64,000 nt of DNA from Gnetum montanum (GCA_015680685.1 MNCI01025042.1:255731-319730); one strand, 5' to 3'. Shown: positions 41,191-53,621, numbered from the stretch's first letter. Numbers and translations are program-made. Notes: generated by a model not told the origin, from the sequence alone.

Positions 41191-42930
41191 CTAGAAAAAC
41201 ATTAAGTGGTACCTGTTTAATAAAGCAAAATGCATAAAATGAGGAAGAAAATGCTATATAAGTTAACTATGTAATATCGATTATGATTTATTTTTTTTGT
41301 TCTTTAGCATGGCCTGGGTGAGTCACAAAATTTCCAGTTTAAGTTCATAGCAAACCGTAGACTACATGTAAGATGTGAATGTAGGCAAAGCTCAAAAGGC
41401 TTGAAACATGGGACCAAGCTGAACGTTCACCAGGCAAGTAGAAAAATGTAAAGAATTTGTAAGTGTGAAAAGCTAATAAAAGTTAGAAAATTTTTCTAAC
41501 TTTGGATGTTATGCTATATGGGAGATGGGATGTTCCATGTTATGCATGGAACATAGAGTGTTCTATGTTATGCATGGGACATGGCATGTTCCACATTACA
41601 CATGGGACATAGAGCATTTCGCGTTATGCGTAGGATACGAGACATCCTAGAATGGTGACATTTCATTTGACCCTAGAGGTTATAAACAAGAATTCAACCA
41701 TGGTAAACCTATCATTTTCACCTTTAGAGCCAATAGTCTTCTGATTGTAGCATGGCCAAAGTAGAGCGTATCACCCACAGAGCATGATAGCAAAAGAGTA
41801 AGAACTTGATAGTGAGAAAATGGCATGTAGGAGAAAGCATAGACACTCCATCTTGGCCAACGTTGATGAAGGTGAGTGCACCTTGTGGCATCTCCCTAGG
41901 GCATGCATTAAAGAGCATCAATAGGCACCATCTACTAGGGATGCCATCATGCCCTACCCTTATGATTTTTCCCTTGATGCGATGATGCTTTGGAGTGTTG
42001 GGGTTTTGGGGTAGCCTGCCATGGGTAGGGACCACCACCACTACTGTGTTGTGGCTGCCATTTCCACTGCTATAGCTAGGAAGGTCATGTGCATCATGGG
42101 TCTTATTTTGTTATTTTTTTAAGGGTTTGATGACATCCTACACTACGATGCTAGGTGAGGGTTTCATCATGGGCTTCTAGGTGTCAAGAGCCATGGAATG
42201 GGGCAAGGTTTTCATTGTGTCCCATGTGATGGGATGAGGAAATGGTTTTAAACATACCACTTAGTGTAGCAGTGCATAGAAATTTTTGGGCACTCTATGT
42301 CCCATGTCACATAATAGGATTTTTTTTTGCATCTCGTGTAGTAGGATGAATTGTCGAGCTTTGGGGTGTCCCTAAGAGAATGAAAAGGAAGTTAAAAAAA
42401 TTTAGGAATTTTCTATGTTTTGCACTTGGAAAATTTCATATTTCAGTGTTGTCATGCTCCATGGAAGCATGACTAACACTTAGAACTTTTTGCACTCCAG
42501 CATCGTCATGCTCCCTAGGAGTGTAATCAAGACTTGGAGAACTTTTTCCAAATTTTGTCAAGTGATTTACTACTGTCACACTCCTTGGGAGTGTGACCAA
42601 ACTTTAAAAAATTTATGCAAATTTTTCTATTGGACTGTGTAGTTGTCATGCCCCTTAAGAGTGTGACCAACACTTTTAGAAAACTTTTTCACTTTTTGCT
42701 AGTTGTTCCACAATTGTCATGTGAAAAACACCTAGAAAAAAAAAGTGTTATGCTCTGTGAGAATGTGACAAACACTTAGAAACATTTTGTGCAAAAAATT
42801 GTTATGCTCTACGGGAGCATGAAAACAACTTAGAAAAATTTTCAAAATTTCATGCATCGTTTATCTATTACCTTTGTTTTTTTATTGCCTTTTTTTTATA
42901 CTAACATTTTCAATTTTGTGACGCTGCAAG
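41190..42930. repeat. Tat-2 spacer with two families of stem-loop repeats
   Basis: 41520-41645 has four units of about 30 bases such as GTTCCATGTTATGCATGGAAC. 42440-42870 has about seven units spaced 55-75 bases: an inverted pair GTCATGCTCC...GGAGTGTGAC followed by AACACTTAGAAAACTTTTT. By alignment the second block is in intron 1 of the antisense gene. A first exon was not identified with confidence; a candidate ends at AGGAAG/GTCATG near 42084. Confidence 0.75.
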
Positions 42931-45715
42931 GTCCTGTTGAAACCTACCTTGGTAGTGATTGAACTAGTAGGGATCTTGTGTTGTATGAGTGATCCTGTGC
43001 CTAATGTCTTTGAACCTCATGCATGTGTAGGACACTAGGTAGTCTAGTTTTGGGAAGATGTGTAGACATTCTTGGAATTCCTACTTCACAACTTCAATGT
43101 GATGATGTGGTCACACCTATCGCTGAAGTGATGGGTGTCCTAGTTAAGACATTAGTGCCTAGGGCAAACCAAGGCATCTTAAAATTTATGTTAGATGAAC
43201 CTACTAAAAGAAAAGGGGTAGGGAGCTCAAGTTAGCACCCAAAAGGTCTCAGACCCTTATCTTGGATCTAGGATATGCCAAAGTTCAAGTGCTACCATAA
43301 ATACAGCACTGTGTTTGTTGCCCGCCACATGGGCACGACCTTCTAGAACCCACTTGGAACTGTCTACTATGCTAGAAGGTGAGTCCTATTGTATGGAAAT
43401 TTCATTTTTTTTTGTTTTATATGACTTGAAATGCTTATTGCCTTTTTATCTATCACTAGAGTCTTTATTTATGAAGATGGCCTTCACGATAGACAAGGGT
43501 CGTTAGCCCTAGTTCAAACAACCCTACAAGAGTTTTCATCCACTGGGAATATGTCTGCTGATGTCATAGGGCAAATTAGGGCAAAGATGAGAACTTACTT
43601 GATCAAGTACTCCAAATCCTACATGAAGTTCTAGGATCTCAAGTTGTTAGATGGTAAGTGGGCATCCCATCAGATACCCATTGTGAAAGAAGTTTTAGTC
43701 CAAGTACTACCATTCCCCACACCATTTGTGCTAGGTAAGTTGTCACCCATTTAGTTTATTTTTGTGTATTTTTTTCATTTTTATGTTTCCATCACATTGC
43801 TGACTCTATGTTTTGTTCACTATAGTAGTAGCCAAGTCTAGGGAGGTCACAATGATTGTCTTAGGATGCACTGAGGTCAATCTTCTTTTTAAGTATGGTG
43901 AAGTTGATGGCTCCTAGTGCTAGTTATGCTACGAGGCCTCAGCAAGCATTACCCAAAATGTTGAATAGGATAGGCTCATGGACCTCTTTTTGGCCATGAA
44001 CCCTAGCATCCTAATAACAAAAATGATTACCCCTGTTGACTCTTTCACGGAGAACGTCGATTGCTTCTACACATGAGTTCATAATGTGTGGGTAGCCTTG
44101 GAGATCATATATGATCTCTTTGTAGATCTCTTTGGTGTCCCCTATGAAGGTTTACCTATAGGTGAAAAGACTAAAAAAGACCTAAACCACAAAGGAGGCA
44201 TTGAGGAATGGCCAGGCACCAAGAAAGGTTGCAAGGGCATCCCCATGAAGCAGGTGAAACTAAACATCCATTCCATCTTCCAAGCTCACGCATTTCCCAA
44301 GTTGCTTTTCCAAGGAAAGATTCTTAGGGTAGAGCAGGCCTGGGTTATGAGGATGTGGAGAAAGGAACATGATACAATTAGGTAAGATACCTTATTGAGG
44401 ACCTATGAGTTGAAATCATCAAACTTCGTGGCAACCTCAAAGCATGCTCTCATATACATTTTGCCTTTTTTATAGCATGCTTACACAATTTTGGAGAATT
44501 TTTGGTGGTCCATGAAAATGGGATATGGATGGTGCAAGATCACACCCAAATATCCAAGCCATGGATCCACCATCTATTCTAGAAAACATGGTTACAAGAC
44601 CCCCTAGAGGCCATTGGCAAGTGTTTTTCTATAACCACCAAGGGTTAGGTGGGACCATCCTACTGTATGCTTGATAGTGCTAGAGAGGCTCCTCCCATGA
44701 ACATAGGCAATGTAGTGAGAGGGGCACAACTCATCACTAAGATAGTGAAATCAAAGCTACAAATCAAGAAGCCTTTCCCCATAGAAGTGCCCATGCATGA
44801 AATTAAAGAAAGGGGCAAAGAACTATGTCTTAGAGTAAATGAGATAAGCAAATGCACACTACACTCAGCACGATCACTGTGGAATTGTAGGCACGTAAAC
44901 GAAGACCTCTAGAAATGAGTATAAAAACTTAAAAAAGAGAAGGTGAGCCAGGCAGCTAAATTGGAAGACCTGCGATCATGGTACAACTTCTTGATGGCCC
45001 ATGATAAATCAGATGGCAGCTGGCATACAACTATAATTGACTATGCCAGATATTGGTTGGCTGTCAAGAGAAAAAATGAGGCTATGCGCAATGTTATTGA
45101 GAAATGCCTACAAATGAACCTCTTGGCTCAAAAGAACCAAGAATAGAAGGATTACAGTGCTAAGGTGTATGGGTGGGGACAAACTCAAAATAACCACAAG
45201 TATCAGTATAAAATGGAATGCACAACCTATTGCAAGAAATACTGAGATGAATCTATGGAATGCTAAGATCACGATTTGTTCCTTGATGCTATCAGTGCAA
45301 CACAAGCTTATGATAGGTTTGCTAAACACTTGGTGGTTAGTGAGTCCCTTGAAAGGGAAATTGCTATGCCTTTTAGAGAAGTTACGTCTGCCACCTTTTC
45401 TCTAGGGCCACCTGTATGGATGACTGTGAAGAAGGGGAAGACCCTAGTAGGCATTGACTTAGGAGAGGAGGATTGGGCAAACATTTCAGAGAAGGAAATC
45501 CTCTTACACTTGGAGTCTGGCCTCAATAGGATTCCCCCAGACATAGACATGGGCCCATCTCAAGTTAATTAAATTTACTTTATATTGCTATGTATTTTTG
45601 AACATTATTCTTTTTATTGACTATTTTAGCATTTTATTTTCATGTTGTGTATGCTCTAGGTGGGAATGTAGGTCCTAGCGAAGCAGCAAATGAAGATGAA
45701 GGGGAAGAGCCTTAG
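42931..45715 (+). pseudogene. Tat-2 antisense gene with NIF-like exon
   Basis: Exon 2 (42931-43378) follows CTGCAAG and encodes LLKPTLVVIELVGILCC and FLEFLLHNFNVMMWSHLS, aligned to the NIF-like exon of Tat-1. The donor is GTGAGT. Exon 3 is 43460-43734 with a GTAAGT donor. The next exon starts at 43826 and has DLFVDLFGVPYEG, IEEWPGTKKG, HSIFQAHAFPKLLF and HIHFAFFIACLHNFGEFLVV. The later part has LHSARSLWNCRHVNEDL (Tat-1: HNAKSLWTCRRSIDEQL) and VKKGKTLVGIDLGEEDWANISEKEILLHLESGL split over 45276-45572. The last exon starts at 45660 after CTCTAG and ends GNVGPSEAANEDEGEEP at 45715. Several stops and shifts are present. In motif I the first Asp is Glu (ELVGIL). Confidence 0.75.
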
Positions 45716-45949
45716 GTTCCCATTGATACATTAAAGTGTTTGAGATGTATCCCTATTATTGGGCAATTATGTATTTTTTTATGGGGATGTATCCCCGAAC
45801 TTTGTATTTTGTTTATAATTTAATGAAAAGCGTGATATTTATTTTCCTTATGTATTGATCTCTAGCAACATCATTTTATCATACATTTTAGTTAATCTCC
45901 CTTTATACTTTTATATTTCATATATATTTACAGAAATTAGGCCCTTTGC

Positions 45950-46310
45950 AAGCCCCCATACACTAGTTTAAGGCCATTGCAGGCCACACTTCCCATGAAA
46001 GAAAGTTTATTGCCAATTTTAGGCCTTGGTGAGCCATGTAATATTTTGAGGCCATTTTGGGCCCCATACGCTAGTTTAAGGCCATTTCAAGCCATGGTAT
46101 AGTTTAAGGCCATTTTAGGCCCTACTTCCCATAAAAGAAAGTTGGTTGTCAATTTTAGGCCTTGGTGGGCTGTGCAATAGTTTAAGTCCATTCTGGGTCA
46201 TGTTGTAGTTTAAAGCCATTTCAGGTCATTTCTACTTATAAGAGGGATCTGGTTGCCAGTTTTAGGCCATGTGATAGTTTAAGGTTGTTTCGGGCCTTGC
46301 TTCTTCCTTC
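45950..46310. repeat. Tat-2 junction repeats (TAGTTTAAGGCCATTTCAGGCC)
   Basis: About ten units of 30-45 bases. The reverse complement, GGCCTGAAATGGCCTTAAAC, matches the Tat-1 junction core. The site corresponds to Tat-1 12280-12600, between the antisense 3' end and the protease. A longer sub-repeat (CCCATGAAAGAAAGTT...AGGCCTTGG) occurs twice. Confidence 0.85.
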
Positions 46311-46454
46311 CTTCCTCCTCATTTTTTTGTGTTTTTTTACAGTTAAATGAAAGCATAACTAACGCAAGCAGTAAACATAATGAAAAATTGAAATTATACA
46401 GAGAAAAGAACTAAAGACAAGTCAGGGGAATAAGTAAATTAGGGACATGTCCTA

Positions 46455-48050
46455 ATCACATAGATGTTTCCTAACCCAATGTGGGTTAGGTGATGCATAA
46501 GGCCTAGAAGACTCAAGATGATACTCTTCTAGGTTATCATCCACCATCAAAAAAGGTAATTCTGCCCATAGATTTTCTTCGTGGAGACCGTTTGTTTTGC
46601 TCGATTCACATGATGAACACACATTGGCTTTCATTACAAGCAAGTGATGCATCTTTGGAGACTTCTATCTCTGAACCTTTCTCAATGTCTATATTTTTGA
46701 TAGCCCAAGGGCCTATGTCATCACCAAAGATTACCACTTCTCCACCTATGTAGGTTAGGTGGATCTCTTGGTGGATTGGTAAAGAGAAAGCCCTCAATTG
46801 GGCTAACCAAGATCTTTCTAGGATTAAATTGAACCTGGGCATCTTCTCAACCATGATGAATTATGCATTAGTATGGAATTGGTCCCCTACCATGGAATCA
46901 ATAGTAACTATTCCACTGACCACCACGCATGCCTCATTGAAGGACTTTAAACAAGTAGTTGTCGTTGGCTTTATTTGGTCCACTAGACCAAGCTTGTCGA
47001 CAATGGGGAATTTGATAATGTTGGCTATATCCCCATCATCAACATGCACTCTGTGAATCCTATATTGATCCACACAAATTGTTATGAACATGGGTGCAAT
47101 GGATACTTGACCTTTTTTGAGGTTAGCTTTAATGGATTCATCATGAAAAGTTAAGAGTGTTGGCCATGATTCCTCAGTCATAGGTAGAAGCATTATGGCA
47201 TGGATGGCCTTTTCTTCTGCTGGAATGTCTTCCTTAATAGGAATGGATGCCAACATGTGAACCAAATCCTTATGATGAGTAGAAGAAGTCATAATTAGGT
47301 CGTATAGGCTCAAGGTTGTATTCTTTTGTTTTAGAGCTTGCTTGACCTAGGTGAATGCATCTAGAAGATCTTGTCCACCATCTTGTTGCTTGGTAGTATT
47401 TATTTGCTCCATATGCCCTAAGAGATAGATTTCCTGAGGAGGAGGAGATTTGGCTTTTGGTTAGGTAATGGGATTTTGAGCCTCAATGGTTGGTTTTTGT
47501 GTGTGCATGTCTGTGAGCTGGTGGCTTTGGGCAATAGGTCCATGGGGACTACCGATAAGGGGGTGGGCTTAGGATGGCCTAGTATAGTGCACTCCCTAGC
47601 CATTTGGTTAGCTAGATACTCATCACATTTCCTCAGGTAGGAAGGTTGTAATGAAGTCCCCACCACTAGACTTGGGGCAAGTGGCAGGTTCGTATGTTTT
47701 GGCACCTTTATGATAAAAGGTGCTTGGGTTGTTGTTGCAACATGCTACGGGGCTCTAACCATGAAAGGTGTAACAAGTGCCCAAGGTGGTGCCTTGATGA
47801 TGAAGAGGACCTACAGCCTAGTTGACATCAAAGCTTCAATGCCACTAAAAAACACATGGACCATAAATGGCTCCTATGTTACCTCTACATCATCATCAAT
47901 GCTGATAGCATTAACGGTATATCTTGCACTACTAGCATTTAATGGGTCCTTATAGATGTTCATAGATTGGTTCTCTAGCTGGAAAAGATTACTTTCATCA
48001 AGGACCAACTTGCCTTGATTGATTATGCATGGGCTATCATCTTTTAGTGC
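46455..48050 (-). pseudogene. pro: Tat-2 protease and repeated linker
   Basis: The retropepsin region: YRIHRVHVDDGDIANIIKF (D-D-G), CLKSFNEACVVVSGIVT, then after a frame break VEKMPRFNLILERSWLAQL (46854-46606; GRPWLAQL in Tat-1) and the C-terminal LWAELPFLMV near 46580. The linker has PFMVHVF, LFIIKAP, PFMVRAP and PFIIKVP at 47670-47890. It is in pieces but aligns over the length of the Tat-1 frame. Confidence 0.85.
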
Positions 48051-50328
48051 TAGGCAATAATCTATGTCATGGCCATGCAACTGATGGTAGTTGCAAAACT
48101 AGTCTAGTATAAAATTTTTGGGCATTGGAGGCTCATTGGGCATAGCCACAGAGGGGTCTTGAAGGATCTCATAGTACCTCTCATGACATTTGCAAGAATC
48201 TTCTAACATTTTCTTATGTTGAATATGCCTAGCACTAAGTATTTGATCTAGAAGTTCTAATGGCTTAATTAGCAAAGGGGTATATTTTGAGTGATCCTTT
48301 TGGCCTTGGTGGAGCTTGCCCCATGGTCGTTGATGATGCAGGTTGATTGGTTCTCGCATTGCTAGAGCTTAAAGTTTTTTTGATAGTGGCCAAGGCCTTA
48401 GGTTCCTTAGCCATCTATTTGTTGTTGTTAGGCTTGGCTTCATTAGCCACAACTGCCATAGTGGTTGTCATGGATTTCCCTTTTTCTTTATCTTTCTTTG
48501 CATGCACATTCTTGTAAGATATGTAAGCCAGATCCTTGCTAGACTCTGCTGCATCCTATATGCTCTTTATTTGAGCAAAGGCTTGGCTAAGGGAGCATGA
48601 GGCTAAATAATATAGCTTTGATTTAATGAAATCATTTACAACATTCTTAAAAATGACTAGTAAGTGGGTTTCAACAATCGGCTCACAAATCTAATCTAGG
48701 ATAACACTCCAATATTGTATGAATTTTTGCATTACTTCTAATACTTCTTACTTAACATTCATGAACTAGTCTAAAGTGGCTTCCATTTTCAAGTTGTACT
48801 TGAAGTGGGTTATGAACTAACTTAGCAACTCCTCCAGAGTTAAAATGGAAGTGGAAGAAAGCACGCGATACGAATCTAAGGCTTTTCCAATCAAAGATAT
48901 AATGAAGACACGAATGACCATGTGTGGCTAGGGTTATAGTAACAAATACTCGGAACAAAAAGTGACTAGGTGGACATTTGGGTCACCCTCCTTGTTGTAT
49001 TTCATATATTGGGGAAGTTGAATTCTAGGAGGCAATGTGAGTGGAAGAACAACTGGGTTAATAGGATCATCCTTATGGAAGTTCATTACATGGACTATCT
49101 CAGAGCTGATAGCTTTAAGCCACTTGACCTCCTTAGTGAGGGTTTGAATGAGCTGGAACACTTGATCTAGACTCAGGGATGTTGCAAACGGTTACATTAG
49201 TTGTACTATTGGTGGTGTTGTCGAAGTATCTATCATTGGTGGTGCTATCAGTGTGACTACCAACCCTGTTGGGGGTGCTATCGGAGCAACTCTAATTGGT
49301 AATGCCATCAGGGTGGCTCCTAGCCTTCTTGGTAGTGCTGCTAGGGTGACTCCTATTGGTGGTGCCATTAGAGCAGCTACCAGCCCTATCAATGGTGCCA
49401 TCGGAGTAGCCCATAGCCCTGTAAGTGGTGCGGTCGGAGCAGCCCACAACCCCATAGTCAATTGTGCCATATGTGATGCTTAGTACATTTGTGGCTTCAT
49501 ATATGATGAAATAGAGGATAATTGAATAGTAGGGAAGGATGTAGCTACCCACCATGTAATTGAGGTCTGAGCTATTGCTGGTGGTGGGACCAAGATAGAA
49601 GGGATAATAAGAACAGGGCTTATTTGTGGCTGCAATGTGGGCATAGTGTGCACATCTGGCAATGTGGGCATCATAGACACTGGCTATAAAAATTGAATAG
49701 ATTGTGAGGGAATAATAAAGGTAAGAGAGGCATAAGGCCCTACAATCCGTTGTGTTGATGGCATTTTCTAGCTACCTACCATCAATGGAGATCTAGGCTA
49801 CGGAAGTTTCATAGCCATCACAAAGGAGGTAGAAGACTATGACTAGTGTGATTAGAACACAGACGTAGATGGGGGGGCTGAGGCATAGAGTGGGCCACCA
49901 TCATCGGAATGAGATTCAAACTCCTCTTGTCCATCTTGGAGGGCCTCATCATAGTGGGATGCCATGTCTTTCTCTCTTGGCCCACTCATCCAGATATGTT
50001 GGTCCAAGATCCATTGGAAAGTTTCAGTGAGTGGTATAAAAGTGTCAAGGGTGGGAAGGAACTCCTGCCCATTTTGATGGATAATTTCAAAACTACATTT
50101 TTCTTCCATTTCTTGGTGGTCCAATGCTAGGCCCACCTGCATCTTTGCACACAAAAAGTTGCCTCATTCTTCATGAAGTGCCATATGTTCAGGAAATTGG
50201 TGCCATTGTCTAAGAGACTGGCATTGTGATCACACTGAGCTAGGTGGTTGCTCAATGTCCACCACATGTTGAACAAGGTGGGCCACCTCTAGGCTCAAGG
50301 TAGTAGTTGAGGTATTAATAGGGTTCAT
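48050..50328 (-). pseudogene. gag: Tat-2 gag
   Basis: Start MNPINTSTTT at 50328, as in Tat-1. The N-terminal block FEIIHQNGQEFLPTLDTFIPL lies at about 50080. The capsid core includes TKEVKWLKAISSEI, MNFHKDDPINPVVLPLTLPP and MKYNKEGDPNVHLVTF (49161-48934). The zinc knuckle CNYHQLHGHDIDYC is at about 48055-48096. Between N-terminus and core is a repeat array (49207-49470). There are many stops. Confidence 0.82.
49207..49470. repeat. Minisatellite in Tat-2 gag linker
   Basis: Seven to eight diverged units of about 33-39 bases around GGTGCCATCRGAGYAGC. Unit length is near a multiple of three, so several frames stay open on both strands; these ORFs are by-products of the array. Confidence 0.85.
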
Positions 50329-50783
50329 TTTCACTATGTCAGAAGAGATGTGAGAAGAAGAGAAACTTGCAAGAAATGTTTAACTATAGTAAATTTTGAG
50401 CTAAAATAATTAAGTACATAAACTATAAGAAAATAAGCCAAAATGGCTATGTCTAAAAACATTGATAAAATTGTTATCTCTGCTGTTACGCTTGTCATGC
50501 TCTATGGGACTATTATGCTGATAAGGTTATCACACTCTACAGAACACTTAGAGCTTAATGCAGTGGATAGTTTTGGGGCTTTTTATCCTATGGGGTTCTA
50601 GGGGAATTGGTGATTGGGATCAATCTATATCAACTAGAATGTATACAACTCCTACATTGGCCTATGATCTAGCTATTGTCGTGGCAGGTCCATAGGGGTG
50701 TTACGTCTATGCTAGCTTGCTACTAATAAAAAAGGTATAGAAAGCACATGGGACTACCCATGGCACATAGAAGAAACAGGGAG

Positions 50784-50801
50784 ACCCTCCTTCTAGCACC
50801 A
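50784..50801 (-). other. Tat-2 primer binding site
   Basis: TGGTGCTAGAAGGAGGGT on the minus strand, five bases inside the LTR end. It differs from the Tat-1 PBS only at the last base. Confidence 0.85.
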
Positions 50802-50806
50802 AAAAC

Positions 50807-52616
50807 TGGGACATCTGAAAACATCGGTGACTAGAACACTAGGAGGTCGTTAGGTATACAGCCTAACCTGGAGTCCATGGGAGGGTTGTGCTAGAGAAAA
50901 TGGAAATAGGATGCCCTGAATAGTCTGGTAGATCAAATAGGGACTTACGTTATGTAATAATAACCATTTGCAAAAGCCTGAAAATAGTATCACGAACAAG
51001 GAAACATGTGTAATAGCAGAAAAAAACACAGGAAACTATGCTCAAACTTGAAACAACATGCTGAAGAAAAATGAAACAAGAGTTTAAGTGAAGAAATGCA
51101 CCACCCCAAGATTGGGGAACATAGCTCTTGATTAAATAGTGTATAGAACTAGTACGCAGTGTCAGAAAGGCATAGCAAGGTAGAGTGGTAGTGTGGTCAT
51201 AGTCTCTAGGACATGGTAGATGTGGTGCTAGCAGCTGCAAAAGGGGTTGGACCTTTTGAGCTTACAGTTGTCATGCTATGTAGGTGTCGAGTCATAGTGC
51301 TAAAGTGTGGGAGTCATGAAGATGTTAAGAGAAATCTAATGCCTAATACTTAGAGTAATTTCACCGATCATCAACCAACCCCTAAAATGCTGATTATAGG
51401 GGCATTTATAGAGCCAGGGTTGATGGAAGACATGGAATAAGTGCAATGTGGCTTGGGTCCCACATAGCATGGGTGTGAATAAGTCAAACTAACATGCTAT
51501 GCTCTAAGTGTCAAGCTCAATGGTGGCATGCTCTATAGGAGAGGAACAAGAACTAAAAATATGTCAAACTATGACCACATTGCTGAACTACATGTGCCAA
51601 AGTTTAAGGAACTATCATGTACCTACAAACAATGCTACTACAAATGCAACTTGGAGCCTACACTCTGGGACTATGTCTTCCCCTTCTTCTAAGTAGGGTC
51701 AAGCGTAGGGAAAATTTTGGGAACTAATAGGAGGTGCAAAAATAAAGAAAACTATTGATCTTGGCCACTGAAGGGACATTACAGCTAAAATGAAGGTTGA
51801 TGCCAAGCTTTGAAAGCTTCTGGAGGTGCTTGGAGGCATTTTCCAAGTGGCACACTGTCTACGCTATATAGTGTAGTAAAGCGTAGCATGAAAACTTAGA
51901 AAATTTTTGCAGATCTTGGCTTGTCACATTATCTATGCTGCATAGTGTAGTAGAGTGTAGCACCCACATTTTGATGAATTTTTCCTAAATTCACAATGTT
52001 TCTTCATCACATCCTAACCACACTCTAAGGATGAAGTAGGACAGGCAACCTTAGAAGTTATAAAATTTCCAAATGCATCTTCCATGTCTAGATAGCTTGA
52101 TAGACTTCTAGTCCAAAAATTAGGAAAATTTGAGCTTTGAAACTTGTGCTACATTGTCTATGCTATGTAGCATAGTAGAGTGTAACAAGCCCAAAAGATA
52201 GAAAATGTTTTGAATTATTTTGTCCATCCTAAGCACTTCTAACAACTCCTAGCCTGACACTTGGGTGGATTGGAAATCAGAACATGTGTCAAGCTGGGAA
52301 AGCTAAAGAGCATAGCAAGCTTGATAGCCCAGGATATAGAAAATTTCCTGAACTGTTTAGCCCATCCTCAATGCCCTTAAACCACTTCTAGCTTGACATT
52401 TATGCAAAATGGCCTTGGAAACATGTGCTACATTAGCTATGCTAGGGAGCGTAGTAGCCAGACTTGGAAAAATTTTGCAAACATCAAGACTTCCAGTGTG
52501 CTACATTGTCTACGCTACACAGCGTGATACTAGATTTAGAAAAAATTTTGTTTGAGTTTTGACACTTAGAAAAATCTACCATTGAACTATAGGAGCCTAA
52601 AATTAGTGGTGTTTTA
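50807..52616 (-). repeat. Tat-2 5' LTR with CTACGCT...AGCGTAG stem-loops
   Basis: On the minus strand it begins TAAAACACCACTAATTTT (TG decayed to TA) and ends GTCCCA before the PBS. Its last 20 bases align with the end of the Tat-1 LTR (CCGATGTTTTCAG against CCGACGATTTTAG). Five units carry TGTCTACGCTA...AGTGTAG stems, near 51857, 51931, 52150, 52438 and 52507, several followed by CTTAGAAAATTTT. Confidence 0.8.
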
Positions 52617-53446
52617 GCCACGATATTTTGTACACAATATCAAGTACATGATATTGTAGCCCAAGATGCGATATCGTACATTCGATATCACATGGTTACT
52701 CCTGGGTTTATAGATACAACCCTCAAGCACATGATTGGGAGTAGTTTTTGGTTGTCAAGTAGTGAAACTCTTACAGTTTGTTCATTTGAGAGTTAGAATA
52801 TTTTCCAAGTGCCCACAAAAAGAGATCTAAGTGTGTATGGATCTTTATTCCAGCATTGATGTACCTAAACACAACATTGTGTTGGAAATAAAGATGAACT
52901 CTTTGATTCATCCTTGTAGCACTTGAGACTTTCCTTCTTCTGCATTTATATATTGAGATTTCATGCAATTTACATTAATTTTATTCATGTAGTAATTAAT
53001 TTTGATTCATTAAGCAACTAATTAAAATACATAAGCATGACCCCTTCTAACATATGTGTGACACCTGGTAGCTCAAAAATGGTTAGCATTTGACAACCCA
53101 GTAGTGTTTATGCAAAGTTTAGGATGTGTCTGGGAAGTGGGAATCGTTACTTGTGTTAGGCTAGATTAGACCATAGTTTACTTAGCATTCAATTACTCTT
53201 ACTTTCATTCTTGTTCTAGGTGATTAAATTGATAAAACACAAAATAATAAAATTCTTACGCCTTAGTCACACTTAACCATACATTTGCATTTCACAAGTG
53301 GGGCTGGGAAGACAACAAATGGAAAACATCCACACACTGTTTAGCTCTAGGGTACTTGCTAATTAAAGTCTATGGAATTGGATTGAATCACACATGAACA
53401 CCTATGATTTATATGGTTGGGCATAGGGATACCTCTCTACTCATCA
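52617..53446 (+). repeat. Athila-like 5' LTR (left part possibly truncated)
   Basis: The sequence before the Athila PBS. It includes GATATC-rich inverted words (52620-52695), a TATA-like GTTTATAGATAC near 52710, and AATAAAG near 52888. It ends CATCA. The left end is not defined, because it abuts the Tat-2 LTR. Confidence 0.5.
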
Positions 53447-53447
53447 T

Positions 53448-53465
53448 TGGCACCATTGTTGGGGA
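53448..53465 (+). other. Athila-like primer binding site
   Basis: TGGCACCATTGTTGGGGA matches the Athila-type PBS TGGCGCCGTTGCCGGGGA at 14 or more of 18 bases; this class is usually assigned to tRNA-Asp. Confidence 0.8.
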
Positions 53466-53621
53466 CTTTAGCTCTATGTGCATTATCTAAACCGAGTGAA
53501 ATTTAGTAACATCATTGTTTGAATTCTAAGAGTCAAATCTTACAAAAATAAAAATTATAATTATAATTATAATTAAATTAAACCTTAACTACACACTGCC
53601 TATAAGTTCATTAACATAAAA

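Larger units (their letters stand above)
39557..52616 (-). mobile_element. Tat-2: Tat-type element lacking RNase H and integrase
   Basis: Minus-strand order: 5' LTR (50807-52616), PBS (50784-50801), gag from 50328, protease to 46455, junction repeats (45950-46310), antisense gene on the plus strand (42931-45715), stem-loop repeats, RT (about 41190-39960), PPT (39557-39575). Only about 400 bases separate the RT thumb from the PPT, so RNase H and integrase are deleted. All frames are broken. No target duplication is evident: GCCAC follows 52616, while AATAAGG precedes 38423. Confidence 0.85.

Noticed and set aside
49253-49483. Plus-strand ORF of Gly/Ala/Ile repeats
   Set aside because: Created by the gag minisatellite; opposite to gag and absent in the other Tat elements.
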